Source of the DNA: Thermodesulfobacterium sp.
Lineage (GTDB): Bacteria > Desulfobacterota > Thermodesulfobacteria > Thermodesulfobacteriales > Thermodesulfobacteriaceae
DNA: 6,481 nucleotides
Direction of reading: 5' to 3'
Assembly: GCA_021163085.1 (NCBI GenBank)
Contig: JAGGXL010000158.1
Coordinates: forward strand, 1-6,481
The notes beneath the pieces were generated by a model. It did not search any database and was not told the origin of the DNA. It saw only the letters and a program-made list of their open reading frames with translations. Every line of letters starts with the position of its first letter. Position 1 is the first letter of the stretch. The translations under genes and the position numbers were made by a program. Shown here one piece after another: positions 1 through 6,278 of this stretch.

Positions 1-678
1 AAAAGAAATGGTATATATGCTACTTTTATGCCCAAACCTGTTTATGGTATAAACGGGTCTGGAATGCATATTCATCAAAGTCTTTTTATAGGTGAACAGA
101 ACGCTTTTTTTGATCCTAAAGATCCTTTTCGTATTTCTCAAACTGCAAAATACTATATTGAAGGTTTGCTTAGACATATAAAAGAAATTACTATCATACT
201 TAATCAGTGGGTTAATTCCTATAAAAGATTAGTCCCTGGATATGAAGCCCCTGTAAATATCTGTTGGGGACACAGAAATCGCTCTTCTCTTATTAGAGTT
301 CCGATGTATAAACCTGGCAAAGAAAAAGCTGTAAGGATTGAACTTAGGTCTCCTGATCCAGCTTGTAATCCTTACTTAGCATTTGCCTGTATGTTAGGAG
401 CAGGTTTAGAAGGTATAAAAAAACAATACTCCTTAAGAGAACCTATAGAGAAAGATGTTTATCTTCTTTCTGATGAAGAAAAAAAAGCTTTGAATATAGA
501 GTATCTTCCTGGAAGTTTGATAGAAGCTATCGAAATTGCTGAAAAAAGCGATCTTCTTAAAAAGATTTTAGGAGAAAAAATTTTTAATTTCATAATCCAA
601 AATAAAAAACTTGAATGGGATATGTATAGAGTAAAAATCACATCTTTTGAATTAGAAAGATATTTGCCTATTTTATAG
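1..678 (+). CDS. glnA: Glutamine synthetase, type I, C-terminal 225 residues (5' end outside window)
   Basis: This is the ATP-dependent enzyme that makes glutamine from glutamate and ammonia in the cytoplasm, normally as a dodecamer. The frame is open from base 1, so the gene begins upstream and roughly half of the usual 440-470 residues is missing. The visible part is the catalytic domain. It has the ATP/metal signature NGSGMHIHQS, then NSYKRLVPGYEAPV with the active-site flap Glu (window residue 82), the arginines of HRNRSSLIRVP, and RIELRSPDPACNPYLAF with metal-binding Glu and Arg. It ends in a typical ELERYLPIL tail. The position where adenylylated enzymes carry NLYDLP reads KDVYLLSDEE, as in type I-alpha enzymes, so control by adenylylation is unlikely (inference). 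The next gene starts 34 nt downstream with no terminator between, so the two are probably cotranscribed. The family assignment is certain. Confidence 0.97.
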   Translation, partial: KRNGIYATFMPKPVYGINGSGMHIHQSLFIGEQNAFFDPKDPFRISQTAKYYIEGLLRHIKEITIILNQWVNSYKRLVPGYEAPVNICWGHRNRSSLIRVPMYKPGKEKAVRIELRSPDPACNPYLAFACMLGAGLEGIKKQYSLREPIEKDVYLLSDEEKKALNIEYLPGSLIEAIEIAEKSDLLKKILGEKIFNFIIQNKKLEWDMYRVKITSFELERYLPIL

Positions 679-700
679 AATTTATTAAAAAAAATTAAAG

Positions 701-708
701 AAGGAGGT
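701..708 (+). promoter_or_regulatory. Strong Shine-Dalgarno AAGGAGGT for the glutamate synthase-like gene
   Basis: AAGGAGGT is an essentially perfect anti-16S match ending 4 nt before the ATG at 713. It fixes that start codon and shows that the second gene is translated from its own site rather than by coupling to the preceding stop at 676-678. Confidence 0.85.
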
Positions 709-712
709 AAGT

Positions 713-2353
713 ATGTTTGAATGGCGTAAAACTAATGATGCAATTGGTACAACCAATCGTGGAAATCCTGCAGAATCTGGTCTTTGTACTCTTTGTAGAT
801 GTGATTGTAAAGGTAAATGCGAAGTATGGATGTCAAGCTTGGTAGGTAGGAAGCTTCTTTATCCACGTGATTTTGGAAAAGTCACAGCTGGAAGTGCTAA
901 CACTTTCCATGTTGGGGTTTCTTATAATTCTATAAGAATTGTAGGAAGACTCTATGGTGCTAAAGGCTTACCCAAGGGAGTTACAGATTCTCCTGATGAT
1001 TGCATTTTTCCTAATGTCAGCATAGAAGGAAATTTTGGAGCCAAGGTAAAAACTAAATTTAGAATACCCATTATAAGTGGTGCTATGGGTTCTACTTTCA
1101 TTGCTGCTAAATATTGGGAACCCTTAGCAATAGGAGCTGCATTAGCTGGTTTTCCAATAGTTATCGGAGAAAATGTAGTGGGTGTTGATAAAAATTCAGT
1201 AATCGAAAATGGACGCATTAAGAAATCTCCCGAACTTGAAAGAAGAATAAATATTTACAAAAGATATCACGATAGATATGGTGCTATACTTTTTCAAATG
1301 AATGTAGAAGATACCAGAAATGGAGTTGCAGAATATGTTATAGAAAAATATGGAGATGATATTATTGTAGAATTGAAATGGGGACAAGGAGCTAAAAGTA
1401 TTGGAGGAGAAATTCAAGTAAAAGACCTTGAATATGCTCTGTTTCTCAAAAAAAGAGGCTATATTATAGACCCAGATCCTGAGCTTCCAGAAGTTCAAGA
1501 AGCCTTTAAAAGAGGCGCTATAAAATCTTTTGCAAGACATAGTAGACTCGGTTTTACTAATGCCAGAACTACAGAAGAAGCTATGGAATTTTTCTATAAA
1601 GAAGTAAAAAGATTAAGAAAACTTGGTTTTAAGAGAATTACCTTAAAAACAGGGGCCTATGGAATGGAAGCCCTTGCTCTTGCTATAAAAGTAGCAACAG
1701 AAGCCGAACTTGATCTTTTAACCATTGATGGAGCAGGTGGTGGAACAGGAATGAGTCCATGGAACATGATGGAACACTGGGGTGTACCTTCTATTTACCT
1801 CCATTCCAAAGCTTATGAATATGCTACTATCCTTGCTTCTAAAAAAGGAAAAGTTGTTGATATGGCTTTTGGTGGTGGTTTTTCTAGAGAGGATCATATA
1901 TTCAAAGCATTAGCTCTTGGTGCGCCATTTGTTAAGCTTGTATGTCTTGGAAGAGCACTTCTTATACCATGCCACTTAGGTTCTAATATTGAAGGTGTAA
2001 TTAGACCCGAGAGAAAAGAGGCAGTTAATGGAAATTGGAATGAATTACCACCTTCTGTAACAGCTATAGGTAAGACTCCTGAAGAAATTTTTGCTTGTTA
2101 TTATGAAGTAGAGAATAAAGTGGGTAAAAAAGAAATGAAAAATATACCTTTTGGAGCTATTGCTCTTTATACTTACATTGACAAATTATCTGCAGGACTT
2201 CAACAACTGATGGCTGGTGCAAGAAAATTCAGTCTTTCAGCAATTTCACGTTCAGATATTGTAGCTGCAAATAAAGAAACTGCTGAAGTTACTGGGCTTC
2301 CCTTTATCACTGAAGCCGAAGATGACTTAGCTAAAAAAATTTTAGAACTGTAG
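713..2353 (+). CDS. FMN-binding glutamate synthase family protein (archaeal-type large-subunit domain)
   Basis: This 546-residue protein is homologous to the FMN/2-oxoglutarate domain of glutamate synthase, which turns glutamine-derived ammonia and 2-oxoglutarate into glutamate. The barrel core shows DGAGGGTG (residues 339-346, FMN phosphate region) followed by MSPWNMMEHWG. It also shows FGGGFSREDHIFKALALGA (386-404) and a C-terminal LQQLMAGARKFSL block typical of the family. There is no glutaminase domain, so ammonia or a separate amidotransferase subunit would have to supply nitrogen. Near the N-terminus is a dense cysteine cluster, C25-x2-C28-x-C30-x-C32-x3-C36, which could bind Fe-S or zinc. 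The usual C-x5-C-x4-C ligands of the 3Fe-4S cluster after the FMN site are not visible; only C411, C420 and C462 occur there. The gene directly follows glnA and is closed by a hairpin terminator, so a role in ammonia assimilation is likely. The exact reaction and electron donor are not proven by sequence. Confidence 0.9.
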   Translation: MFEWRKTNDAIGTTNRGNPAESGLCTLCRCDCKGKCEVWMSSLVGRKLLYPRDFGKVTAGSANTFHVGVSYNSIRIVGRLYGAKGLPKGVTDSPDDCIFPNVSIEGNFGAKVKTKFRIPIISGAMGSTFIAAKYWEPLAIGAALAGFPIVIGENVVGVDKNSVIENGRIKKSPELERRINIYKRYHDRYGAILFQMNVEDTRNGVAEYVIEKYGDDIIVELKWGQGAKSIGGEIQVKDLEYALFLKKRGYIIDPDPELPEVQEAFKRGAIKSFARHSRLGFTNARTTEEAMEFFYKEVKRLRKLGFKRITLKTGAYGMEALALAIKVATEAELDLLTIDGAGGGTGMSPWNMMEHWGVPSIYLHSKAYEYATILASKKGKVVDMAFGGGFSREDHIFKALALGAPFVKLVCLGRALLIPCHLGSNIEGVIRPERKEAVNGNWNELPPSVTAIGKTPEEIFACYYEVENKVGKKEMKNIPFGAIALYTYIDKLSAGLQQLMAGARKFSLSAISRSDIVAANKETAEVTGLPFITEAEDDLAKKILEL

Positions 2354-2366
2354 CAAAACTTTAATT

Positions 2367-2408
2367 CCCAGGCAGAAAGTTTTCTGCCTGGGGATATACT
2401 TTTATTAA
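2367..2408 (+). terminator. Rho-independent terminator after the glnA/glutamate synthase operon
   Basis: CCCAGGCAGAAA (2367-2378) pairs perfectly with TTTCTGCCTGGG (2381-2392), giving a 12-bp GC-containing stem that begins 13 nt after the stop codon. In practice it forms a small AGTT loop. The downstream tail (GATATACTTTTATT) is T-rich but interrupted. The + strand side is the better terminator side; the - strand side lacks a T run. Confidence 0.75.
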
Positions 2409-2544
2409 AATCACTGTGCACTAAATCCCTTAGAAGCCTTTCATCGCACAATTCCATGTCTATCATATACAATTTTAAAAATTTCTATTTTACATAATAT
2501 TTATTATCGGAAGTTGATTAAAAACTCCAATTATTTTAGAAAAA

Positions 2545-2553
2545 TGTTATAAT
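2545..2553 (+). promoter_or_regulatory. Extended -10 promoter for the ketopantoate reductase-like gene
   Basis: TGTTATAAT is a perfect extended -10 element (TG-N-TATAAT). No good -35 box sits 16-18 nt upstream, which is tolerable for extended -10 promoters. Transcription would start near 2560, about 28 nt before the ATG at 2589. A weak AAGG (2570-2573) lies upstream of the start. The position after the terminator of the previous operon and before an isolated gene supports the call. Confidence 0.6.
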
Positions 2554-2588
2554 TAACCAAAACTTTAAAAAGGTTTAAAGAAAAAATT

Positions 2589-3530
2589 ATGAAAATACTT
2601 GTTTTTGGCTTAGGAGCTCTTGGTACAGTATTTGCTGTAGCTTTAAAGAATGCAGGACATCAAGTATATGCCTTTGTTAAGGATAAGCACCTCTCCTCAC
2701 TAAAAGAAAAAAATCTCAAAATGACAGGACTTTTTGGCGATAAACAAGCAAAGATTGATGGATATTTTACCAAACCTGAGGAATTAAAGTTTCTTGACTT
2801 GGATTTGATAATACTTACAGTAAAAGCTTTCGATACAGAAAAAGCCATCTCTCAGATTAAAAAATTTATCCAACCTAAAACTTTTCTTTTAATAGCTCAA
2901 AACGGTTATGGAAATTATGAAAAAGCTGTCCAAGTATTACCTAAAAATCAAGTAATACTTTCAAGAATAATCTTTGGAGCAAGAATTATAGAGCCAGGAT
3001 TAGCCGAGGTTACTGTTTTTGGAGATGATGTAGTTATTGGACAACCAGAAAATACTATTTCTAAAAAAATTTTAGAAAATATCGCAGAAATTTTTAATCA
3101 AGCAGGAATTCCTACTAAGGTATCTGATGAAGTATATACCATACTCTGGGAAAAAATTATTTACAATTCTGCCTTAAATCCCTTAGGAGCTCTTTTAGGA
3201 AGAACCTACGGAGAGCTTGCGGAAAACTACGAGACGAGATTTCTTATGGATAAAATCATAGATGAAATTTTTGAAACCTTAAATGCTCATGAAATCAAAC
3301 TTAGATGGGAAACTTCAGAAGATTATAAGAAGCACTTTTATCAAAACCTTATACCTCCAACCGCGGGACATTACCCTTCAATGTATTATGACCTTAAAAA
3401 TGGTAAACCAACCGAAATAGATGCTTTAAATGGAGCTATTGTTGACCTTGCTGAACAGAAAGGATTAAAAACTCCGGTTAATAAGTTTGTCACCCTCATG
3501 ATAAAACAAATGGAAAAGTCTTTTAGATAA
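2589..3530 (+). CDS. panE: 2-dehydropantoate 2-reductase family protein (ketopantoate reductase)
   Basis: Predicted NADPH-dependent reductase that converts ketopantoate to pantoate in coenzyme A biosynthesis; it is cytosolic. The protein has 313 residues, the usual family length. It opens with a Rossmann nucleotide-binding motif GLGALG (residues 7-12). A QNGYG motif follows at 104-108; its Asn105 matches the substrate-binding Asn of the family. LWEKIIYNSALNPLGAL (186-202) carries the catalytic Lys189. The C-terminal helical domain contains SMYYDLKNGKPTEID with the conserved acidic residue Glu276. All signature residues are present, so the protein should be active. It stands alone, with its own promoter and no other pan genes nearby. 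Some members of this fold (PanE/ApbA) act on other 2-oxo acids, so the pantoate role is likely but not proven by context. The ATG at 2589 is the first start in frame with the GxGxxG motif. Confidence 0.88.
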   Translation: MKILVFGLGALGTVFAVALKNAGHQVYAFVKDKHLSSLKEKNLKMTGLFGDKQAKIDGYFTKPEELKFLDLDLIILTVKAFDTEKAISQIKKFIQPKTFLLIAQNGYGNYEKAVQVLPKNQVILSRIIFGARIIEPGLAEVTVFGDDVVIGQPENTISKKILENIAEIFNQAGIPTKVSDEVYTILWEKIIYNSALNPLGALLGRTYGELAENYETRFLMDKIIDEIFETLNAHEIKLRWETSEDYKKHFYQNLIPPTAGHYPSMYYDLKNGKPTEIDALNGAIVDLAEQKGLKTPVNKFVTLMIKQMEKSFR

Positions 3531-3672
3531 ATAAAATTTATTGCGTAAAATTAAAAACTTAAATTTCAATTTTAAGAATAAATCTAATTAATTAAAGACT
3601 ACATTAATTATAAACTTGAAATCAATAAGTTATCTCTTAAATTTTGCAAAGATTCCCATAACACTCGTTGGC

Positions 3673-4491
3673 TTATAAAAATTTGGAAAGATATCTCCAT
3701 ACATTTCTGTATAAAAAGCTATTTTCTACATTTTCTTCCATTTCCAAAAACATCTCAAAAGGAATAGCAAAAGTAAAAATATTATCTCCAAGTTGTTTCC
3801 TAATATTTTTCCTTGCTGAAAGATCTGTTAGTCCTATTACTGCCTTTTGAGGTTTTGAGTAACACTCCTTATAAGCACATATACCGATTGTTTGACATCC
3901 TGCAGCCCAAGGAATAACTACATTATCAAAACTGCCTCTTCCATAATTTGCAAGTACAACAAGAGCTGAAAGTTGATGAGGATTAACAGGAAAAACAATC
4001 AAAATAGGCTTTTCTTCGTCAAGGTTCACCTCTTTTAAAGGTTTAAAAATTACATACTCTGATGGAACTTCCATAATGGGTAAATTTTCTACAAATTTCT
4101 TAACCATCTCAGGGGTTTTTAAATATCTTTCTCCCTCAAAAAAATCATCAAGAAATTCTTCTGTAACATAAGGTGTGAGTTTTTCTGCTACTTCCCTACC
4201 CTTTTCCCAGTTTTTGTTTCCTGAAGATAAAAAATAATAAAAGCATTCAATTCCTCCTGGAAAATCAAGATATTTATTTCCAAAACCTAATCCAACACCT
4301 CCTCCCCAGCATCCATAAGTTTTTCTATCAAATACAGCAGTTTTTCCTTTAGCTGCATTAGCAAAAAGCCACATTACACAACCCCACCTACCCTCTTTAA
4401 ATTGCAAAGCATTTTCCGGTTTCTTATTTGACCATATTATCGCTACTGGATTAAACGTCATTTTTAAAGCTTCTGCTATTTTACTTTCCAT
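3673..4491 (-). CDS. DUF169 family protein
   Basis: This 272-residue protein is recognised as DUF169, a family without an established biochemical function that is common in anaerobic bacteria and archaea. The visible hallmarks are an N-terminal NPVAI segment (14-18) and RWGCVMWLFANAAKGKTAVFD (35-55) with Cys38. TYGCWGGGVGLGFG (58-71) follows with Cys61 and a glycine-rich stretch. Further on are FPVNPHQLSAL and PWAAGCQTIGICAYKEC, which adds three cysteines. The invariant Cys and Gly residues suggest ligand or cofactor binding (inference). There is no signal peptide or membrane segment. It is the second gene of a - strand pair, starting about 20 nt after the TrmO-like stop codon. A GTG at 4494 lies immediately before the chosen ATG at 4491; either could be used, because GAAGG directly precedes both. 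The gene converges with the panE-like gene across 142 nt of AT-rich DNA with no clear terminator. Confidence 0.85.
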   Translation of the reverse strand: MESKIAEALKMTFNPVAIIWSNKKPENALQFKEGRWGCVMWLFANAAKGKTAVFDRKTYGCWGGGVGLGFGNKYLDFPGGIECFYYFLSSGNKNWEKGREVAEKLTPYVTEEFLDDFFEGERYLKTPEMVKKFVENLPIMEVPSEYVIFKPLKEVNLDEEKPILIVFPVNPHQLSALVVLANYGRGSFDNVVIPWAAGCQTIGICAYKECYSKPQKAVIGLTDLSARKNIRKQLGDNIFTFAIPFEMFLEMEENVENSFLYRNVWRYLSKFL

Positions 4492-4511
4492 CACCCTTCT
4501 CTTTACTTTTC

Positions 4512-4928
4512 TTACTTCTCAACAACTTCTGAATAAGCTTTATATGGCTTTATATCAAAAATGGGGGTCCCATCAAACATATCTATTCTCTTAACTTTAA
4601 TGATGTTATCTTTTACATCTAAGACCTCTAATACAGAAAGTCCAATGGGATTTGGTCTTATAGGTGAGCAAAGACTGAAAACACCTTTAGGGCTATCTTT
4701 ATGAGGTGGTTTTTGAATTAGCTTATCTTTAATAAAAGGAGGGGACTTGTGAAAACAAAAAAGAACAACTATTTTATCTCCCGATTTTATGTCTTTTAAT
4801 CCTTCTTTATACTCTGGATCTATAATTATTTCTCCCTCTACATCAGAATAGCTCCAATGCCGTGGAATAGAGGTGGCTGAAGTTTTTACATAACCAATAG
4901 GTTTAAAAATATATTCTTTTTTCTCCAT
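4512..4928 (-). CDS. trmO: TrmO/TsaA-type SAM-dependent methyltransferase (tRNA t6A37 N6-methyltransferase family)
   Basis: This 138-residue protein has the length of the single-domain TrmO/TsaA beta-barrel family. In characterised members it uses S-adenosylmethionine to methylate N6 of threonylcarbamoyladenosine at position 37 of threonine tRNA. It begins with the family opening FKPIGYVKT. It continues with VEGEIIIDPEYKEGLKDI and VVLFCFHKSPP, and carries the signature SPIRPNPIGLSV (87-98), followed by a DMFDGTPIFDIKPY block. The usual Arg before SPxRPNPIG is Cys86 here. Family membership is firm, but because of this change and sequence divergence the tRNA substrate is inferred. It is the first gene of an operon with the DUF169 gene downstream. 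The start ATG at 4928 has no Shine-Dalgarno and lies only about 10 nt from the predicted transcription start. Confidence 0.82.
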   Translation of the reverse strand: MEKKEYIFKPIGYVKTSATSIPRHWSYSDVEGEIIIDPEYKEGLKDIKSGDKIVVLFCFHKSPPFIKDKLIQKPPHKDSPKGVFSLCSPIRPNPIGLSVLEVLDVKDNIIKVKRIDMFDGTPIFDIKPYKAYSEVVEK

Positions 4929-4944
4929 TTTTATTGTTTATTAT

Positions 4945-4973
4945 ATTATAAATTATAAAAGCAGGTTTGTAAA
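4945..4973 (-). promoter_or_regulatory. Sigma-70-type promoter of the TrmO/DUF169 operon
   Basis: On the - strand, TTTACA (4973-4968) is separated by exactly 17 nt from TATAAT (4950-4945), an almost consensus promoter. The predicted start near 4938 leaves a leader of about 10 nt before the ATG at 4928. A second TATAAT overlaps at 4945-4940 but is spaced too far (22 nt) from this -35 box. The region is AT-rich, so some chance matching is possible, but the spacing and orientation are right. Confidence 0.7.
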
Positions 4974-5103
4974 CTAAAAAAAGCTTTATATAGAAATTGA
5001 GCTTCTTTCCTCAATGATTTTTGCAATAATTAAGAAGGATTAAAAATCCTTTTGAAAAAATGGAAAGAAAGATTATAAAAAAAGTTATAGAAAAGATTTT
5101 TAA

Positions 5104-5575
5104 ATAGAAAAAGCTTTTGAACTCTTCAACAAACTTAAAAAGCAAAATTTAAACATAAATCCTCTCAAAATTGAAGGAGGCAAAGAAGAATACATAATTT
5201 CAGATACTTGCAAAATAAAATTTGAATTTTTTCTTAAACCTGAGGAAAAGCTAAATGATTATTTGAAAAAAATTGAGTTAGTTAAAGAATATGGAAATTA
5301 TGAAGTAGATCATGCTTATGAAGGTTATATAAGTGGAGAAGTGGCATACTACCTTGAGAAAGCTCTTAAAGAAACTTGGCTTCCGATTATATATACCGAA
5401 ATGAAATCCTGGACTGATGCCTTAAATTTAAAAGAAAAATTTGATGTAGTGATATGGGGTCCCGGAGAGCTACTTTTATGTCATACTAAAAAAAAGAAAA
5501 AATTCGGATAGAAGATATTAAAAAGGCTATGGAGGTTTAATAAGGTTAAACTCGTTTTTTTCTACCAAAAAATAG
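5104..5575 (+). pseudogene. Remnant of an M20-family metallopeptidase/deacylase (ArgE/DapE/LysK type), C-terminal part only
   Basis: The frame from 5104 to the stop at 5511 reads through IEKAFELFNKLKK (like the dimerisation-domain helix of M20 enzymes), then EVDHAYEGYISG and YTEMKSWTDALNLKEKFDV. It ends in WGPGELLLCHTK, the M20 C-terminal GPG...HT block whose His is a zinc ligand. Homology then continues in another frame: KIRIEDIKKAMEV (5502-5538) matches the HTxxE-x-(V/I)-x-IEDI-x-KA tail. The first frameshift lies in a run of eight A (5488-5495). A second is a missing T in 5536-5538, after which LIRLNSFFSTKK runs to TAG at 5573. Upstream, TAA at 5101 closes the frame, and only about 175 nt separates it from the TrmO-like start, so the N-terminal catalytic domain (roughly 200 residues) is absent. 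M20 enzymes of this type act in arginine, lysine or diaminopimelate synthesis; which one is unknown. It is almost certainly non-functional. Confidence 0.75.
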
Positions 5576-5734
5576 CCAAGATAAAATCAGAGGAGTTTTT
5601 ACTAAAATACGAAGAAATACTGCTGAACTAATTGAAGTTAAGGCTATAAAAGATAAAATTTTGGTTGAAGTTTTAAAAGATTTTTTGTTAGTTATTTGAA
5701 TTTTTGTTAATTCTGATCTTGGTGCTTTTTTCAT
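5546..5734 (-). CDS. Possible small hydrophobic protein downstream of the phage-type repressor
   Basis: A 62-residue reading frame starts at ATG 5734, preceded by TAGGAGG (5752-5746) 11 nt upstream. That is a strong ribosome binding site in the 33-nt gap after the repressor stop codon, so it could be the second gene of the leftward transcript. The product has a basic N-terminus (MKKAPRSELTK), one plausible membrane segment at about residues 27-46, a second hydrophobic stretch near 48-56, and a basic GRKKRV tail. No family is recognised. Against it, the opposite strand shows stronger coding-like codon bias over the same bases, and its 3' end overlaps the M20 remnant. It is either a small prophage membrane protein or a chance frame; I am unsure which. 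Confidence 0.35.
   Translation of the reverse strand: MKKAPRSELTKIQITNKKSFKTSTKILSFIALTSISSAVFLRILVKTPLILSWLFFGRKKRV
5550..5699 (+). pseudogene. Unidentified coding-like remnant without a start codon
   Basis: A 49-codon open stretch ends at TGA 5697-5699 and overlaps the tail of the M20 remnant in another frame. The part from 5565 (reading PKNSQDKIRGVFTKIRRN and onward) has a marked excess of purines at first codon positions and typical local codons (GAA, AAA, GTT, ATT), unlike random frames. There is no ATG or GTG to start it and no ribosome binding site, so it is probably the truncated end of a lost gene. I do not recognise the family. The opposite strand carries a competing small ORF with a better start. 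Confidence 0.3.
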
Positions 5735-5767
5735 AAATTTATTATCCTCCTACCCTTTATTTACCCC

Positions 5768-6184
5768 CTATTCAAACATCATCTCAAGGCCTCGAATCAT
5801 TTTTTGAATGTCTGTTAAAGCCTCTTTATCTCCCCGTTTGACTTTGATAAGTTTTAAAATAAATTCTTTTGTAGTTGGTGACCTTGAAATTTCTTCTAAA
5901 ATTAAAAATACCTCATCAGAAATTAAACCATCGGTTATTTCAAAATGGTTATCTTCAATATCTTGTATGTCTATAAACATATTGCCTATTCCTAAAAGTA
6001 ACCAATTTAGGTTAACTTTATATGTAATAGCAATTCTTATAAGCGTATCAGCACAGGGTTTTATTTTACCACATTCATATTTTGATATCATAGTAAATGG
6101 GACTCCTAATTCTTTTGCCATTTCTTTTTGAGATAATTTGAGTTTTTTCCGAAGAAGTTTAAATCTTATTTTAAAATCACTCAT
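5768..6184 (-). CDS. XRE/CI-like phage repressor with N-terminal HTH
   Basis: Predicted DNA-binding transcriptional repressor of 138 residues. The first 70 residues are an XRE-type helix-turn-helix domain: RFKLLRKKLKLSQKEMAKELG with the first HTH helix at about 18-26, then VPFTMISKYECGKIKPCADTLIRIA with recognition helix 29-37. It ends in KVNLNWLLLGIGNMF (56-70), close to the xxNLNWLLTGxGxMF ending seen in phage CI-type repressors. Residues 71-138 are predicted helical, probably for oligomerisation. They are too short for, and do not resemble, an S24/LexA-type self-cleaving peptidase, so induction by RecA-stimulated autocleavage is unlikely. The start ATG at 6184 has no Shine-Dalgarno, and the predicted promoter places it about 9 nt after the transcript start. 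It is divergent from the Ner-like gene and probably represses it, and itself, through sites between them (inference). Confidence 0.85.
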   Translation of the reverse strand: MSDFKIRFKLLRKKLKLSQKEMAKELGVPFTMISKYECGKIKPCADTLIRIAITYKVNLNWLLLGIGNMFIDIQDIEDNHFEITDGLISDEVFLILEEISRSPTTKEFILKLIKVKRGDKEALTDIQKMIRGLEMMFE

Positions 6185-6200
6185 TTAATGGTTTAACAAC

Positions 6201-6229
6201 TTAATAATTTCGGTTATTTTTTTAACCAA
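6201..6229 (-). promoter_or_regulatory. Candidate leftward promoter of the repressor gene
   Basis: On the - strand, TTGGTT (6229-6224) and TATTAA (6206-6201) are separated by 17 nt. Both boxes are only partial matches (4 of 6 each). The start would fall near 6194, giving a very short leader before the ATG at 6184. The GGTTA/TAACC inverted repeat lies across the -35 box and spacer, as expected for an autoregulated promoter. Confidence 0.4.
6212..6227. repeat. Inverted repeat GGTTA-N6-TAACC in the repressor promoter
   Basis: GGTTA at 6212-6216 and TAACC at 6223-6227 form a perfect 5-bp inverted repeat around a T-only spacer. The right arm contains TTTAAC (6221-6226), the hexamer that also forms the arms of the larger palindrome at 6279-6296. 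It is a plausible secondary operator. Confidence 0.4.
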
Positions 6230-6246
6230 AAATTGCTATTTTCTTC

Positions 6247-6276
6247 TTGACAAATAATCAAATTGTATTATTTATT
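6247..6276 (+). promoter_or_regulatory. Candidate rightward promoter of the Ner-like gene
   Basis: TTGACA (6247-6252) is a perfect -35 box. The best-spaced -10 is TTTATT (6271-6276), 18 nt downstream and a 4-of-6 match. Transcription would start near 6283, inside the palindrome at 6279-6296, so a protein bound there would block this promoter. Confidence 0.5.
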
Positions 6277-6278
6277 TA

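Noticed and set aside
1196..1540. 114-codon - strand frame within the glutamate synthase-like gene.
   Set aside because: It is antisense to a conserved enzyme domain, is rich in Phe, Ser and Asn, and has no start signal.
2405..2460. A slightly GC-richer block with TGTGC...GCACA (2415-2419/2446-2450) that might be a small RNA or gene fragment; the - strand reads MELCDERLLRDLVHS.
   Set aside because: The stem is only 5 bp with a 26-nt loop and no further pairing, there is no promoter or terminator of its own, and the peptide matches no family I recognise.
2200..2472. 90-codon frame on the - strand overlapping the end of the glutamate synthase-like gene.
   Set aside because: It runs antisense through a conserved coding region and through the terminator hairpin, with no ribosome binding site.
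3531..3672. Possible bidirectional terminator between the convergent panE-like and DUF169 genes.
   Set aside because: Only weak AT-rich pairing (CTTAAA with TTTAAG) is seen; no GC stem or T tract.
5033..5053. Hairpin AAGGATT-AAA-AATCCTT upstream of the M20 remnant, possibly a terminator.
   Set aside because: The stem is short and AT-rich, neither side has a proper T run, and no intact gene ends just before it.
5263..5511. An intact 82-residue gene starting at TTG 5263.
   Set aside because: Homology to M20 enzymes continues upstream of this TTG in the same frame to 5104 and downstream in other frames, so it is a slice of a broken gene and not a separate one.
5808..6131. 107-codon + strand frame inside the repressor gene.
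   Set aside because: It is antisense to a recognisable HTH protein; the hydrophobic, serine- and isoleucine-rich composition is typical of a shadow frame.
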